64,000 nt of DNA, from positions 434,001-498,000 of the forward strand of contig JACKEV010000011.1 in the NCBI GenBank assembly GCA_020632795.1. The letters run 5' to 3'. The translations under genes and the position numbers were made by a program. Under the pieces are notes generated by a model. The model saw nothing but the letters and a program-made list of their open reading frames with translations, was not told the origin of the DNA and did no database searches. Of the stretch, positions 1-8,969 are shown in pieces; the first letter of the stretch is position 1, and every line of letters begins with the position of its first letter. Source of the stretch: Alphaproteobacteria bacterium (lineage in GTDB: Bacteria > Myxococcota_A > UBA796 > CAJQPC01).

Positions 1-1
1 C

Positions 2-1135
2 TCCGGGGAGTCCTACGCCGAGCGGGCCTGGGCGCTCAAGGCCCTGGCCGCGACCGGGGACTACCAGGCCGCCTACTTCGCGGAGCTGTCCCGGCAGGCC
101 CAGTGGACCAACGCCGAGGGCGTCACCCAGATCGTCCAGGCCGGCGTGCTGGGCGGGCAGACCGACGCCTCGGTGATGAACAGGCTGGTGGCCACCCTGG
201 CCGACGGCGTCATCACGCGGCTGTACCAGGGCGCGGAGATCTACGCCGGGCTCACCCCCGGGCGGTCCCGCAGCGGGCTCATCCTGCCGAGCGAGGCGCG
301 CCTGCTGGCCCAGATGACCCGGGCCATCGCCCAGGTCGACCCGAAGAACGCCAAGCTGCCGGTGATGGTCCAGGCCCTCATCAACCTGGGCAAGGAGGAC
401 GGCTGGGGCAACACGAACGCCAACGCCGAGGCCCTGCTGGCGCTCTCCGAGCGGCTCAAGGCCGGCGACCTCAACAGCACGCCCCACGCGGTGCGCTACA
501 CCGAGGGCGGCCAGGCCGAGACCCTCAAGCTGGGCCCCGAGGGCCCCATCGTGCAGCGGGTGAGCCTGGCGGGCCAGGGCGGCGCGGTCACCCTCAGCGA
601 GGGCGAGGGCCCGCTCATCGTGCGGGTGGAGACGAGCTACGTGCCCAAGGCCGACGGCGGCGCGGTGGCCCCGGACAACCAGGGCTTCGTGGTCACCCGG
701 CGGCTGTTGCGGGTCGTCGACGGCCCGATGGAGAAGATCCCGCTGGATGACGGCGGCAAGACCGTGTCGTTCGCGGTGGGCGAGGTCGTGGAGGACCACG
801 TCCAGGTGGTCAACCCGGCGGACCGCCACCACGTCGCGGTGGTCGTGCCCCTGGCGGCGGGCATGGAGCCCCTGAACCCGGCGCTGGCCACGGCCCCGCC
901 GGAGGCCCGGCCCGAGAACGCGCTGACGCTGGCGCCGTCGTATGCGGCCTACTACGACGACGCGGTGTCGTTCTACTACGACTCCCTGCCCAAGGGCACG
1001 TATGACTTCTACTTCCGCACCCGCGCCACCACCCCGGGGCGGTTCTCCCAGCCGGCGGCCCAGGCGCAGATGATGTACGACCTGGCGGTGCGGGGGAACA
1101 GCGCGGGGGCGCGGGTGGAGGTGGTGAAGGATTGA
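2..1135 (+). CDS. Bacterial alpha-2-macroglobulin, C-terminal part (5' end outside window)
   Basis: The open frame enters from the left edge and gives 377 residues before TGA at 1133. The first part is an alpha-toroid-like helical stretch (SYAERAWALKAL, then an LINLGKEDGWGNTNANAEALLAL stretch broken only by the line of the domain), followed by beta-rich domains. The last 60 residues (YDSLPKGTYDFYFRTRAT, then PGRFSQPAAQAQMMYD) match the receptor-binding-like end of bacterial alpha-2-macroglobulins, periplasmic protease traps that work with PBP1C. The thioester region lies upstream of the window. A PBP1C gene follows at 3307, the usual partner, but two foreign-looking genes lie between them. 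Family assignment is from memory of the domain pattern. Confidence 0.85.
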   Translation, partial: SGESYAERAWALKALAATGDYQAAYFAELSRQAQWTNAEGVTQIVQAGVLGGQTDASVMNRLVATLADGVITRLYQGAEIYAGLTPGRSRSGLILPSEARLLAQMTRAIAQVDPKNAKLPVMVQALINLGKEDGWGNTNANAEALLALSERLKAGDLNSTPHAVRYTEGGQAETLKLGPEGPIVQRVSLAGQGGAVTLSEGEGPLIVRVETSYVPKADGGAVAPDNQGFVVTRRLLRVVDGPMEKIPLDDGGKTVSFAVGEVVEDHVQVVNPADRHHVAVVVPLAAGMEPLNPALATAPPEARPENALTLAPSYAAYYDDAVSFYYDSLPKGTYDFYFRTRATTPGRFSQPAAQAQMMYDLAVRGNSAGARVEVVKD

Positions 1136-1180
1136 TACAAGGCCTCTGTCCGCGGCTCAGACCTTCACCCTGGAGCGCTT

Positions 1181-2575
1181 GTGTACATCCGACGTGTCCG
1201 GCTTGAGAACGTCCGCTGCTTCGGCGAGGGCGAGCATGCGCTGGACCTGGACCTGAAGCTGGACGACGGCGGGTATGCGGGGTGGGTGGTCGTGGCGGGG
1301 CCGAACGGGTCGGGGAAGACGACGTTGTTGCAGGCGATGGCCCTTGCGGTCGCCGGCCCCCCGACGCAGGCCGCGCTGACGGAGCTGGCACCAGACGACT
1401 GGATGGCCTCGGGAGGAGCACAGGCCCGGACGAACCTCTCCATGGAAGTGCACACGGAGGACGCCTTCCTCAGGAGCGCGATGATGGTCGCGGAGCATCC
1501 GGACCCCTTCACCTTCCGCACCGTACAGCAGATGGACCTCAGGTGGAGCCTGGGACGTCCGCCCGGCCCACTCCTCCCCGCCGAGTTCTTGATCGCCTCC
1601 TTCCACGGCCCTGAACAACTGGGTCCCATCGTGACGCCGGCTCAGAACGGTCCCTGGGTCCAGTCGGGCAGACCCATGGGCTGGCTCGCCCTGGGGTATG
1701 GACCGTTTCGCAGGCTCGCCCGCGGGAGCACCGATGCGCAGCGGCTTTCGGAAGCGCGAGGCACCTCCAAGGCCCGACTCGTCGGTCTCTTCAGGCAAGA
1801 CGCTACCTTCGCGTCGATCGTTCCCTGGCTTCAGGAGCTGAAGCTCTCCTCCTTGGAGTCTGGTCAGGTCCACTACTTCAAGCCGACTCGACCGAGGCTT
1901 GACGACGTGATCGCTCTGCTCAATGACGGTCTTCTCCCCGCGGCAGGGCAGATCGCGGAGATCACGGCCGAGGGCCTCTGGGTTGAAACCGCCGCAGGGA
2001 CCCGCCGCCTGGAGCGCCTGTCCGATGGCTATCAGGTCGCGCTGGGCATGGCGGTGGACATCCTCCGACAGATCGAGGCCTCGTACTTCCCGATGGAGAT
2101 CCGCCAGGTCGACGGCCGCTGGCAGGTCCTCAACGAGGGCGTCGTGCTCATCGACGAGGCGGAGCTGCACCTCCACCCCGAGTGGCAGAGGCGCCTGGGA
2201 GGCTGGTTCACCCGGGTCTTCCCCCGGATGCAGTTCATCGTCACCACCCACAGCCCCCTCATCTGTCAGACGGCCAGCCCGGGGGGCCTCATCCGCCTGC
2301 CTGGACCCGGCGACGACCAGCCAGCCCGCAAGGTCACCGGCGACGAGTACGAGCAGGTGGTCAACGGCACCGCTGACGACGCCTACGCGACCCTCTTCGA
2401 GGTGCCCCTGCGCTCCGAGCGCGCTGAGGCGTTGCTGAACCGGGTCGCCGAGCTGGAGTCGAAGATCCTCGACGATGAGGCCACCGACGACGAAGTGGCC
2501 GAGTACCAGGCCAAGAAGGCGCAGCTCCCTGCCAGCGCCGAGCTGACCCGGCTGCTCAAGCGGCTGGACAACTGA
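1181..2575 (+). CDS. AAA ATPase of a putative ATPase/HNH defence pair (PtuA-like)
   Basis: 464 residues, GTG start with GGAG five bases upstream. Walker A GPNGSGKT is at 40-47, an LSDGYQ signature-like motif at 280-285, Walker B VVLIDEAE at 321-328 and the H-loop TTHSP at 355-359. LGYGPFRRLA at 171-180 resembles a motif I remember from ATPases of the PtuA/retron-Ec78 type. The architecture is that of SMC/OLD-like ABC ATPases of defence systems, not of transporters. The HNH gene starts three bases after the stop. Local GC is near 60% in sampled lines against about 80% in pbpC, which suggests transfer. The role (nucleotide-dependent control of the HNH nuclease in phage defence) is inferred from family and pairing; a DNA-repair role cannot be excluded. 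Confidence 0.8.
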   Translation: MYIRRVRLENVRCFGEGEHALDLDLKLDDGGYAGWVVVAGPNGSGKTTLLQAMALAVAGPPTQAALTELAPDDWMASGGAQARTNLSMEVHTEDAFLRSAMMVAEHPDPFTFRTVQQMDLRWSLGRPPGPLLPAEFLIASFHGPEQLGPIVTPAQNGPWVQSGRPMGWLALGYGPFRRLARGSTDAQRLSEARGTSKARLVGLFRQDATFASIVPWLQELKLSSLESGQVHYFKPTRPRLDDVIALLNDGLLPAAGQIAEITAEGLWVETAAGTRRLERLSDGYQVALGMAVDILRQIEASYFPMEIRQVDGRWQVLNEGVVLIDEAELHLHPEWQRRLGGWFTRVFPRMQFIVTTHSPLICQTASPGGLIRLPGPGDDQPARKVTGDEYEQVVNGTADDAYATLFEVPLRSERAEALLNRVAELESKILDDEATDDEVAEYQAKKAQLPASAELTRLLKRLDN

Positions 2576-2578
2576 GCC

Positions 2579-3310
2579 ATGCGACACATCGACAGGCCGG
2601 CGCTGACCGCCCGAAGCCAGCGCTGGCTTGACCGCTGGACCACGCAGATCCGCGATGCCGCAGATTCGAAGGCCCGCGCCGACCAGATGTGGCCCAAGGG
2701 CTCCACGCAGACGCTGCAGGAGATTCGCGACACGCTCAAAGGTATGAACGGCGACCTCGCAGGGCGCTGCATGTACTGCGAGAACAGCGAAGCCGGGCAC
2801 ATCGACCACTTCGAGCCTCGCAGCCGCGCCCCGGAGCGGACCTTCGACTGGTTGAACCTGCTGCTGGCCTGCGAGCGATGCAACAGCAACCACAAGCGGG
2901 ACCGTTTCCTGGGGCCGGATGGGGAACGCCCGGTCGATCCAACCGACGATCGGCCATCCAAGCACCTCCGCTTCACGCCGAGCGGGGTGGTCAAGCACCG
3001 GGATGCGAGAGGCGACTGGAGCATCGAGCTGTTCGGGCTGGACCGTGATCTGCTGGAGCAGGGCCGGGGGGACGCCTGGACGACGCTCCTGAGTCTGGTC
3101 CCTCGATATGCCCGCCTCCGCGCGGAGGGCCGGGACGAGGACGCCGAGAAGACCGCCCTCGCCATCCAACGCGGCCCCTTCCCGACGATGCGACAGCTCT
3201 TCTTCGCCATCGCAGCCGACCCCAAGCGCGGACCGATCCTCCTGGGCAATGACTACGAACCGGTCGCCGACGCCGTCGCCGCGCACCCCGAGCTGCGCGC
3301 CAGCCCATGA
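2579..3310 (+). CDS. HNH endonuclease partner (PtuB-like)
   Basis: 243 residues. The zinc/HNH core is clear: CMYC at 64-67, GHIDHF at 73-78 with His77 as likely catalytic residue, Asn93 in the DWLNLLLAC stretch, then CERCNSNH with Cys98, Cys101, Asn102 and His105. The start MRHID and the later DPTDDRPSKHLRF block resemble the HNH family usually encoded next to AAA ATPases (PtuB, TIGR02646-like; recalled, not searched). There is no Shine-Dalgarno of its own, so translation is probably coupled to the ATPase. Its TGA overlaps the ATG of pbpC (ATGA at 3307), tying a putative defence nuclease to a cell-wall enzyme. No reverse transcriptase is seen nearby, so this is not a retron. Confidence 0.8.
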   Translation: MRHIDRPALTARSQRWLDRWTTQIRDAADSKARADQMWPKGSTQTLQEIRDTLKGMNGDLAGRCMYCENSEAGHIDHFEPRSRAPERTFDWLNLLLACERCNSNHKRDRFLGPDGERPVDPTDDRPSKHLRFTPSGVVKHRDARGDWSIELFGLDRDLLEQGRGDAWTTLLSLVPRYARLRAEGRDEDAEKTALAIQRGPFPTMRQLFFAIAADPKRGPILLGNDYEPVADAVAAHPELRASP

Positions 3311-5745
3311 CCCTCCACCTCCCCACCCTCCTGCGCTGGCTCGCCCGCGTCGCCCTCGGCTGCGCCCTCGGCTTCGCCCTGCTCGTCGTCGCCGTGGCCG
3401 CCTCCCGGGCCAGCCTGCGCACACCCGACCCCACGCTGCTGCTCATAGACCGGCACGGCGCCTTCCTGGGGGAGGTCGGGGCCGAGGAGGACGCGCCGCT
3501 GGGCTACTGGCCCGTCGACCCGATGCCCTGGCGGGTGGTCTCGGCCACCCTCGCCCTGGAGGACCGCCGGTTCTGGACCCACCCCGGCGTCGACCCCCGG
3601 GCGGTGGCCCGCGCGGTCTCCCAGAACATGAAGGAGGGCGGGGTCGTCTCGGGGGCCTCCACCCTGGCCATGCAGGTCGCCCGCATGCAGGACCCCGGGC
3701 CGCGCACCTACGGGCGCAAGGCCGTCGAGGCCACCACCGCGCTGATGCTCACCGCCCGCTACGGCCGGGAGGAGGTCCTGCGCCACTACCTGCGCCTGGT
3801 GCCCTACGGCAACCGCATCCGGGGCATCGGCTACGCCGCCCGCCGCTACCTCGACAAGCCGGTGCAGGACCTGAGCTGGGCCGAGACCGCCTTCCTCTGC
3901 GCCCTGCCCCAGGCCCCCAGCCGCACCAACCCCTTCGACCCCGAGGGCCGCAAGCGCGCGGTCTCCCGCGCCCACCGCATCCTCGACGCGCTGCACGCCG
4001 AGGGCCTCCTGGACGACGCCGAGCTGGAGCTGGCCCGGGTCGAGCTGGAGGCCCTCCGAATCCCCGAGCGCGGGGAGCGCCCGGTCACCGCCCTGCACGC
4101 CGTGCTGCGCATGGAGGAGTCGCTCGCCGCCGAGCCTCTGGACGGCCCGGTGCTCCAGGGCGACCCACGGGTCACCCTCACCCTCGACCTGGGCATGCAG
4201 GAGGACCTCACCGCCATCGTCGGCCGCCGGGTGCGCGGCTGGGCGGCGCGGGGCGTGGGCCAGGCCGCCGTGATGGTCGTCGACCGGGCCACCGGGGAGG
4301 TCCTCGCGGCGGTCAGCTCCGTCGACTACTTCGACGAGCAGGCCTCCGGGGCCATCGACTACGCCCGGGTCGAGCGCCTGCCGGGCAGCACCCTCAAGCC
4401 CTTCCTCTACGCCCTGGCCCTGGAGCGCGGCGTGCTCACCCCGGGCACGGTGCTCGACGACCTGGGCCGCGGCCCCGAGGGCATCCGCAACGCCGACAAC
4501 CGCTACCTCGGCCCCATGCTGCCCCGGGTCGCCCTGGGCAACAGCCGCAACGTGCCCGCCGTCCGTCTGCTCGACGCCATCGGGGTCGACGCCGGCTACA
4601 GCCTCTTCCGGGAGCTGGGCCTGCACGACGACGCGGAGCCCGCCAGCCACTACGGTCTGGGCCTGGCCATCGGGGGCATGCCCCTGACCCTCGAGCATCT
4701 GGTCCAGGGCTACACCGCCCTGGCTGACGACGGGCGCTGGCGGGAGCTGGCCTGGGTCCAGGGCGCCCCGCAGGCCGAGCGGCAGCTCTTCACCCCCGAG
4801 ACCGCCCGCGTCGTCACCGGCTGGCTGAGCGACCCCCTGGCCCGGCTGCCCAGCTTCTCGCGCATGGGCTTCTCGGAGTACCCCTTCCCCGTCGCCGTGA
4901 AGACCGGGACCTCCGCCCAGTACCGGGACGCCTGGGCGGTGGCGTACTCCGAGCGCTACATCGTGGGCGCCTGGGTCGGCCACCCCGACTACCTGCCCAT
5001 GAAGCAGATGAGTGGCTTCCGCGCCGGCGCCCGGCTGGTCCAGGAGGTGATGACGCACCTGCACGCCGACGAGCTGGACGGCCTCACCGACCTGGGCTTC
5101 CCTTCCCCCGAGGCCGCCGCGCCCTACCGCATCTGCGCCCTGAGCGGCCAGCGCGCCACCGACGCCTGCGACCGGGTCTTCACCGAGCACTTCACCCCGG
5201 GCACCGAGCCGGTGGAGGACTGCCCGGTCCACCGCCGGGTGTGGGTGGACGCGCGGAACGGCCTGCTGGCCTCGAACGCCACCCCGGAGCGCTTCCGTCG
5301 GGAGCGGGTCTTCGCGGCGCTGGACCCCCGCTACGCCGACTGGGCCGAGCGCGCCCACCTCCCCCGGGCCCCCGAGACCCTCAGCATGCTGGGGGACGAC
5401 GACGCGCCCGTGATGCTCTCCGACCTCACCCCCCTGACCCCCACCGGCCGGGTCGCGCTGCCTGGGGCCGACACCCCGCCCAGCCTGCGGGTGACCGCCC
5501 CCAGCGACGGCGTGAAGCTCATCCGGGACCCCGAGATCCCGGCCCCCCAGGCCACCCTCGCCCTGCGCGCGGCCGTGGACCCGCCGGTGGAGCAGGTCGT
5601 CTGGTACGTCGATGGTGAGCCCTTCATCGTCGCCGACTACCCCTACACCGCGCGCTGGCCGCTGACCCCCGGCACCCACCGCATCGAGGCGCGGCTGCCG
5701 TTCACCACCCTGGCCAGCGAGGCGGTGGTCGTGGAGGTCCGATGA
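3307..5745 (+). CDS. pbpC: Penicillin-binding protein 1C (bifunctional glycosyltransferase/transpeptidase)
   Basis: 812 residues with an N-terminal membrane anchor (about 13-33). The GT51 glycosyltransferase domain shows EDRRFWTHPG at 85-94 (Glu85 catalytic) and GASTLAMQ at 116-123. The transpeptidase domain carries STLK at 361-364, SRN at 413-415 and KTGTS at 532-536, so both active sites are intact. The last ~90 residues form the beta-rich domain typical of PBP1C. It polymerises and cross-links peptidoglycan at the outer face of the inner membrane. The ATG overlaps the stop of the HNH gene and its own TGA overlaps the next ATG, so three genes appear translationally linked. The normal partner, alpha-2-macroglobulin, is two genes upstream. 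Confidence 0.95.
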   Translation: MTLHLPTLLRWLARVALGCALGFALLVVAVAASRASLRTPDPTLLLIDRHGAFLGEVGAEEDAPLGYWPVDPMPWRVVSATLALEDRRFWTHPGVDPRAVARAVSQNMKEGGVVSGASTLAMQVARMQDPGPRTYGRKAVEATTALMLTARYGREEVLRHYLRLVPYGNRIRGIGYAARRYLDKPVQDLSWAETAFLCALPQAPSRTNPFDPEGRKRAVSRAHRILDALHAEGLLDDAELELARVELEALRIPERGERPVTALHAVLRMEESLAAEPLDGPVLQGDPRVTLTLDLGMQEDLTAIVGRRVRGWAARGVGQAAVMVVDRATGEVLAAVSSVDYFDEQASGAIDYARVERLPGSTLKPFLYALALERGVLTPGTVLDDLGRGPEGIRNADNRYLGPMLPRVALGNSRNVPAVRLLDAIGVDAGYSLFRELGLHDDAEPASHYGLGLAIGGMPLTLEHLVQGYTALADDGRWRELAWVQGAPQAERQLFTPETARVVTGWLSDPLARLPSFSRMGFSEYPFPVAVKTGTSAQYRDAWAVAYSERYIVGAWVGHPDYLPMKQMSGFRAGARLVQEVMTHLHADELDGLTDLGFPSPEAAAPYRICALSGQRATDACDRVFTEHFTPGTEPVEDCPVHRRVWVDARNGLLASNATPERFRRERVFAALDPRYADWAERAHLPRAPETLSMLGDDDAPVMLSDLTPLTPTGRVALPGADTPPSLRVTAPSDGVKLIRDPEIPAPQATLALRAAVDPPVEQVVWYVDGEPFIVADYPYTARWPLTPGTHRIEARLPFTTLASEAVVVEVR

Positions 5746-6134
5746 GCCACACCGGCGGATGCCTCTGCGGCGCGGTCCGCTACCGCGCCAGCGCCGACCC
5801 CGTCAGCGTCAACCACTGCCACTGCGTGCAGTGCCGCAAGCAGACCGGCGCGGCGGTGGCCACCTGGGCGATGTTCCGGCGGGAGGACGTGACCTTCGAG
5901 GGGGCCTTGCGCTTCTTCCGCTCCTCGGCGCGCGCCGAGCGCGGCTTCTGCCCGACCTGCGGCAGCGCCCTGGTGTGGCGCGCCACCACCGACGCGCGCC
6001 ACATCGACGTCTCCGTCGGCACCCTGGACCACCCGGAGCGCACCCCGCCCACCGAGCACCTCTTCGTGCGGGATCAGCTCCCCTGGCTGGACCTGCGCGA
6101 CGACCTGCCGCGCCACGAGGCGATGGACCGGTAG
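5742..6134 (+). CDS. GFA/CENP-V family zinc protein
   Basis: 130 residues, ATG overlapping the pbpC stop. It has the zinc-binding cysteines of the GFA (glutathione-dependent formaldehyde-activating enzyme-like) fold: GGCLCGAVRY near the N-terminus, HCHCVQCRKQTG around 26-37 and FCPTCGSAL around 69-77. Most members of this family have no proven substrate and many do not act on S-hydroxymethyl-glutathione. Nothing in the neighbourhood points to a formaldehyde pathway, so only the fold is called. It ends the short operon; a separate lipoprotein gene begins 32 bases downstream. Confidence 0.85.
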   Translation: MSHTGGCLCGAVRYRASADPVSVNHCHCVQCRKQTGAAVATWAMFRREDVTFEGALRFFRSSARAERGFCPTCGSALVWRATTDARHIDVSVGTLDHPERTPPTEHLFVRDQLPWLDLRDDLPRHEAMDR

Positions 6135-6166
6135 CGAAGCGCCGCTGGATGCGCGATGATGGTGGA

Positions 6167-7393
6167 ATGCGCGTTCTCCCCTGCCTCCTCGCCGTGGGCT
6201 GCAGCGGCACCGTCGACACCGTCACCCCGGTCACCCTCCACGAGGACACCGGCGTGGAGCCCATCGCGGGCCCCACCTCTGCGGTGTTCGACGACAGCTT
6301 CGTCCACACCCTTCACATCACCCTGTCCCCGGACAGCGTGACCACGCTGTCCCGCGAGACCGAGCCCTACGGCACCGACCCGGTCTACGTGCCCGGCGAC
6401 ATCGTCTGGGACGACGTCCCGGTCGCCAACGTCGGCGTGCGCATCAAGGGGCGCTGGGGCACCTGGCGGCCTCTGGACGAGAAGGCCTCGTTCAAGATCG
6501 ACATGAACCGCTACGTCAGCGGCCAGGACCTGGACGGCTTCAAGGCCCTCACCCTCAACAACCTGATCATCGACTGCTCGTTCATGCGGGAGCCCCTGGC
6601 CTACCCCGTCTACGAGGCCGTGGGCATCCCGGGCCCGCGAACGTCATACGTTGAGATATTCGTCAACGACGAGCTCTACGGCCTCTACCTGAACGTCGAG
6701 ACCCCCGACGACCGCTACCTGGAGCGGCACTTCGACCACCCCGAGGGCCCGCTCTACGACGCCGACTACATCCTGTGGGGCAACGGCAGCTACACCGTGC
6801 TCGACTACTACCCCGACCTCGTCCAGTACTTCGAGCTGGAGGAGGGTGAGGACCCCGACCACGCCCGGCTCGCCGCCCTGGTCGCGCTGATCGAGGACGC
6901 CGCGGGCGACCCCGACTTCTACGAGCGCACCGCCGCGCTGTGGGACTGGGACCACCACCACCGCATGGTCGCCGGCGAGATGTGGACCGGCCAGAACGAC
7001 GGCTACAGCCTGAACCAGAACAACTACCTCACCTTCCTGGGCCCCGAGGGCGAGCGCGCCCGCGTCCTGCCCTGGGACCACGACTACGCCTTCCTGCACG
7101 CCAGGGACTGGGGCTTCAGCTGGGACAACCCCGACGGCCGCATGACCGCCCTGTGCCTGGACGATCCCGCCTGCCGGGCCGATCAGCTCGCCGCGCTGGA
7201 GACCCTGCTCGACCGGGTGCCCGACCTGGATCTGCCGGATCGGGCCGAGGCCATCGCCGACCTCATCGACCCCTACATCGAGGACGACCCCCGCCGGGAG
7301 TGCTCCTGGCGGCAGATCGACGCTTACCGGGACTCCCTGGACCGCTGGTTCAACAACCGGGAGGGTGAGCTGCGCCAGCAGTGGGGGCTCTGA
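6167..7393 (+). CDS. CotH-family lipoprotein
   Basis: 408 residues from the ATG at 6167; an in-frame ATG at 6149 is also possible. A very short hydrophobic leader ends in an AVGC lipobox (Cys12). The body is a CotH-like domain: FKIDMNRYVSG, FKALTLNNLI, then YVEIFVNDELYGLYLNVE and later LPWDHDYAF, matching the metal-binding WDxD-type motif of CotH pseudokinases. In Bacillus CotH phosphorylates spore-coat proteins, while relatives in Myxococcota and Planctomycetes are secreted proteins of unknown substrate. It converges on guaB with a one-base gap between stops and no obvious terminator. Confidence 0.8.
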   Translation: MRVLPCLLAVGCSGTVDTVTPVTLHEDTGVEPIAGPTSAVFDDSFVHTLHITLSPDSVTTLSRETEPYGTDPVYVPGDIVWDDVPVANVGVRIKGRWGTWRPLDEKASFKIDMNRYVSGQDLDGFKALTLNNLIIDCSFMREPLAYPVYEAVGIPGPRTSYVEIFVNDELYGLYLNVETPDDRYLERHFDHPEGPLYDADYILWGNGSYTVLDYYPDLVQYFELEEGEDPDHARLAALVALIEDAAGDPDFYERTAALWDWDHHHRMVAGEMWTGQNDGYSLNQNNYLTFLGPEGERARVLPWDHDYAFLHARDWGFSWDNPDGRMTALCLDDPACRADQLAALETLLDRVPDLDLPDRAEAIADLIDPYIEDDPRRECSWRQIDAYRDSLDRWFNNREGELRQQWGL

Positions 7394-7394
7394 C

Positions 7395-8864
7395 CTACCC
7401 CCGCCGGTAGTTCGGGCTCTCCTCGGTGATGATGACGTCGTGCACATGGCTCTCCTGGAGGCCCTGGCCGGTCATCCGCACGAAGCGGGTGTTCGTCTTC
7501 ATCTCCTCGATGTTGTGGGAGCCGGTGTAGCCCATCGCCGCGCGCAGGCCGCCCACGAGCTGGTAGAGCACATCCGACAGCGGCCCCTTGTAGGGGACCC
7601 GGCCCACGATGCCCTCGGGCACGAGCTTGCGGGTCTCGGCCTCGGGGTCGCCCTCCTCGGACTGGAAGTAGCGGTCCGCCGAGCCCGCCCGCATCGCCTC
7701 GATCGAGCCCATGCCCCGGTAGGTCTTGTAGCGCCGGCCGCTGAGCAGCACGACCTCGCCGGGGCTCTCGTCGGTCCCGGCCAGCAGGGAGCCCACCATC
7801 ACCGTGTCCGCCCCCGCCGCGATGGCCTTGGCGATGTCCCCGGAGAACTTCACGCCGCCGTCCGCGATCACCGGCACGCCGGCCTTTCGGGCGACCGCGA
7901 AGCACTGGGAGACCGCGGTGAGCTGCGGCACGCCGACCCCGGCCACCACCCGCGTCGTGCAGATGGAGCCCGGCCCGATGCCCACCTTGAGGGTGGAGGC
8001 GCCCGCCTTGATGCAGGCCTCGGCGGCCTCGGCGGTGGCGATGTTGCCGACGATGAGCCGGATGTCCGGCCAGGTCTGCCGGGCCTCCTCGGTGGCCCGG
8101 AGCACCCCAGAGGAGTGCCCGTGGGCCGTGTCGATGACGATGACGTCCGCGCCCGCGTCCAGCAGCGCCTGGATGCGCTCGGGCTGCCCCGGACCCACCG
8201 CCGCCGCGCAGCGCAGCCGCCCGTGGTCATCGGTGACCGAGAGCGGGAAGCGGCTGGCGTTCTCGATGTCCTTGATGGTGATCAGCCCCGCGAGCATGCC
8301 CCGGGCGTCGACCACCAGGAGCTTCTCGATCTTGTGCTCCTGCATCAGGTCCTTGCACTGCTCCAGGGGCGTGCCGGGGCTGACGGTCACCAGGCCCTCG
8401 GCGGTCATCACCTCGCGGATGGGGCGGCCGGGGTCGCGCTCGAAGCGCAGGTCGCGGTTGGTGAGGATGCCCACCGCGCGGCCGTCGACGGTGATCGGCA
8501 CGCCGGAGATGCTGTGGGCCCGCATGACCTGCCGGGCCTCGCCGATGGTGCGGTCCGCGGACATGGTGACCGGGTCGGGGATCACCCCGGTGACCGCCCG
8601 CTTGACCCGGGCGACCTCCGCGGCCTGCCGGGCCACGCTCATGTTCTTGTGGATGACGCCCAGCCCCCCGCTGCGGGCCATCGCGATCGCCGCCGGGGCC
8701 TCGGTCACCGTGTCCATCGCGCTGGAGAGGATCGGGATGCTCAGGCGCAGGTCGGGGGTCACCAGAGCGGAGACGTCCACCTGCCGCGGCAGCACGTCGG
8801 ACGCGCCAGGCTGGAGGAGGACGTCATCAAAGGTCAACGCGAGAGGCGGCTCAACTTCCAGCAT
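7395..8864 (-). CDS. guaB: Inosine-5'-monophosphate dehydrogenase
   Basis: 489 residues, the normal length. The TIM-barrel begins with LTFDDVLLQPG; two CBS domains occupy about 95-205. The catalytic loop GIGPGSICTTR places the nucleophile at Cys302, followed by DGGVKFSGD, the MVGSLLAGTDE phosphate-binding region and a YRGMGS flap. It oxidises IMP to XMP with NAD in guanine nucleotide synthesis. It is divergent from the DctP-like gene, with a 105-bp intergenic stretch that holds a 6-bp GC hairpin (8899-8914) and presumably both promoters. guaA is not in the window. Confidence 0.97.
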   Translation of the reverse strand: MLEVEPPLALTFDDVLLQPGASDVLPRQVDVSALVTPDLRLSIPILSSAMDTVTEAPAAIAMARSGGLGVIHKNMSVARQAAEVARVKRAVTGVIPDPVTMSADRTIGEARQVMRAHSISGVPITVDGRAVGILTNRDLRFERDPGRPIREVMTAEGLVTVSPGTPLEQCKDLMQEHKIEKLLVVDARGMLAGLITIKDIENASRFPLSVTDDHGRLRCAAAVGPGQPERIQALLDAGADVIVIDTAHGHSSGVLRATEEARQTWPDIRLIVGNIATAEAAEACIKAGASTLKVGIGPGSICTTRVVAGVGVPQLTAVSQCFAVARKAGVPVIADGGVKFSGDIAKAIAAGADTVMVGSLLAGTDESPGEVVLLSGRRYKTYRGMGSIEAMRAGSADRYFQSEEGDPEAETRKLVPEGIVGRVPYKGPLSDVLYQLVGGLRAAMGYTGSHNIEEMKTNTRFVRMTGQGLQESHVHDVIITEESPNYRRG

Positions 8865-8969
8865 GGCGGGCTCCGAGGCGGGGCCGCTCCCCTAGCCCCC
8901 CCGCACAGGCGGGGCAAGTGACGATCCAGCGCCGCGCCAGGCCCGTTGACGGAGCGGAGCTGACTCCTT

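Noticed and set aside
1181..3310. Retron of the Ec78 type
   Set aside because: The ATPase/HNH pair resembles the Ec78 accessory genes, but no reverse transcriptase or msr/msd-like RNA is found beside it. The hairpin at 25,331 is 22 kb away and also lacks a reverse transcriptase.
1157..3424. Long minus-strand open frames opposite the ATPase/HNH/pbpC genes (and similar long antisense frames throughout)
   Set aside because: High GC keeps antisense frames open; their translations are low-complexity Arg/Gly/Ala/Pro strings without motifs, while the opposite strand encodes recognised families.
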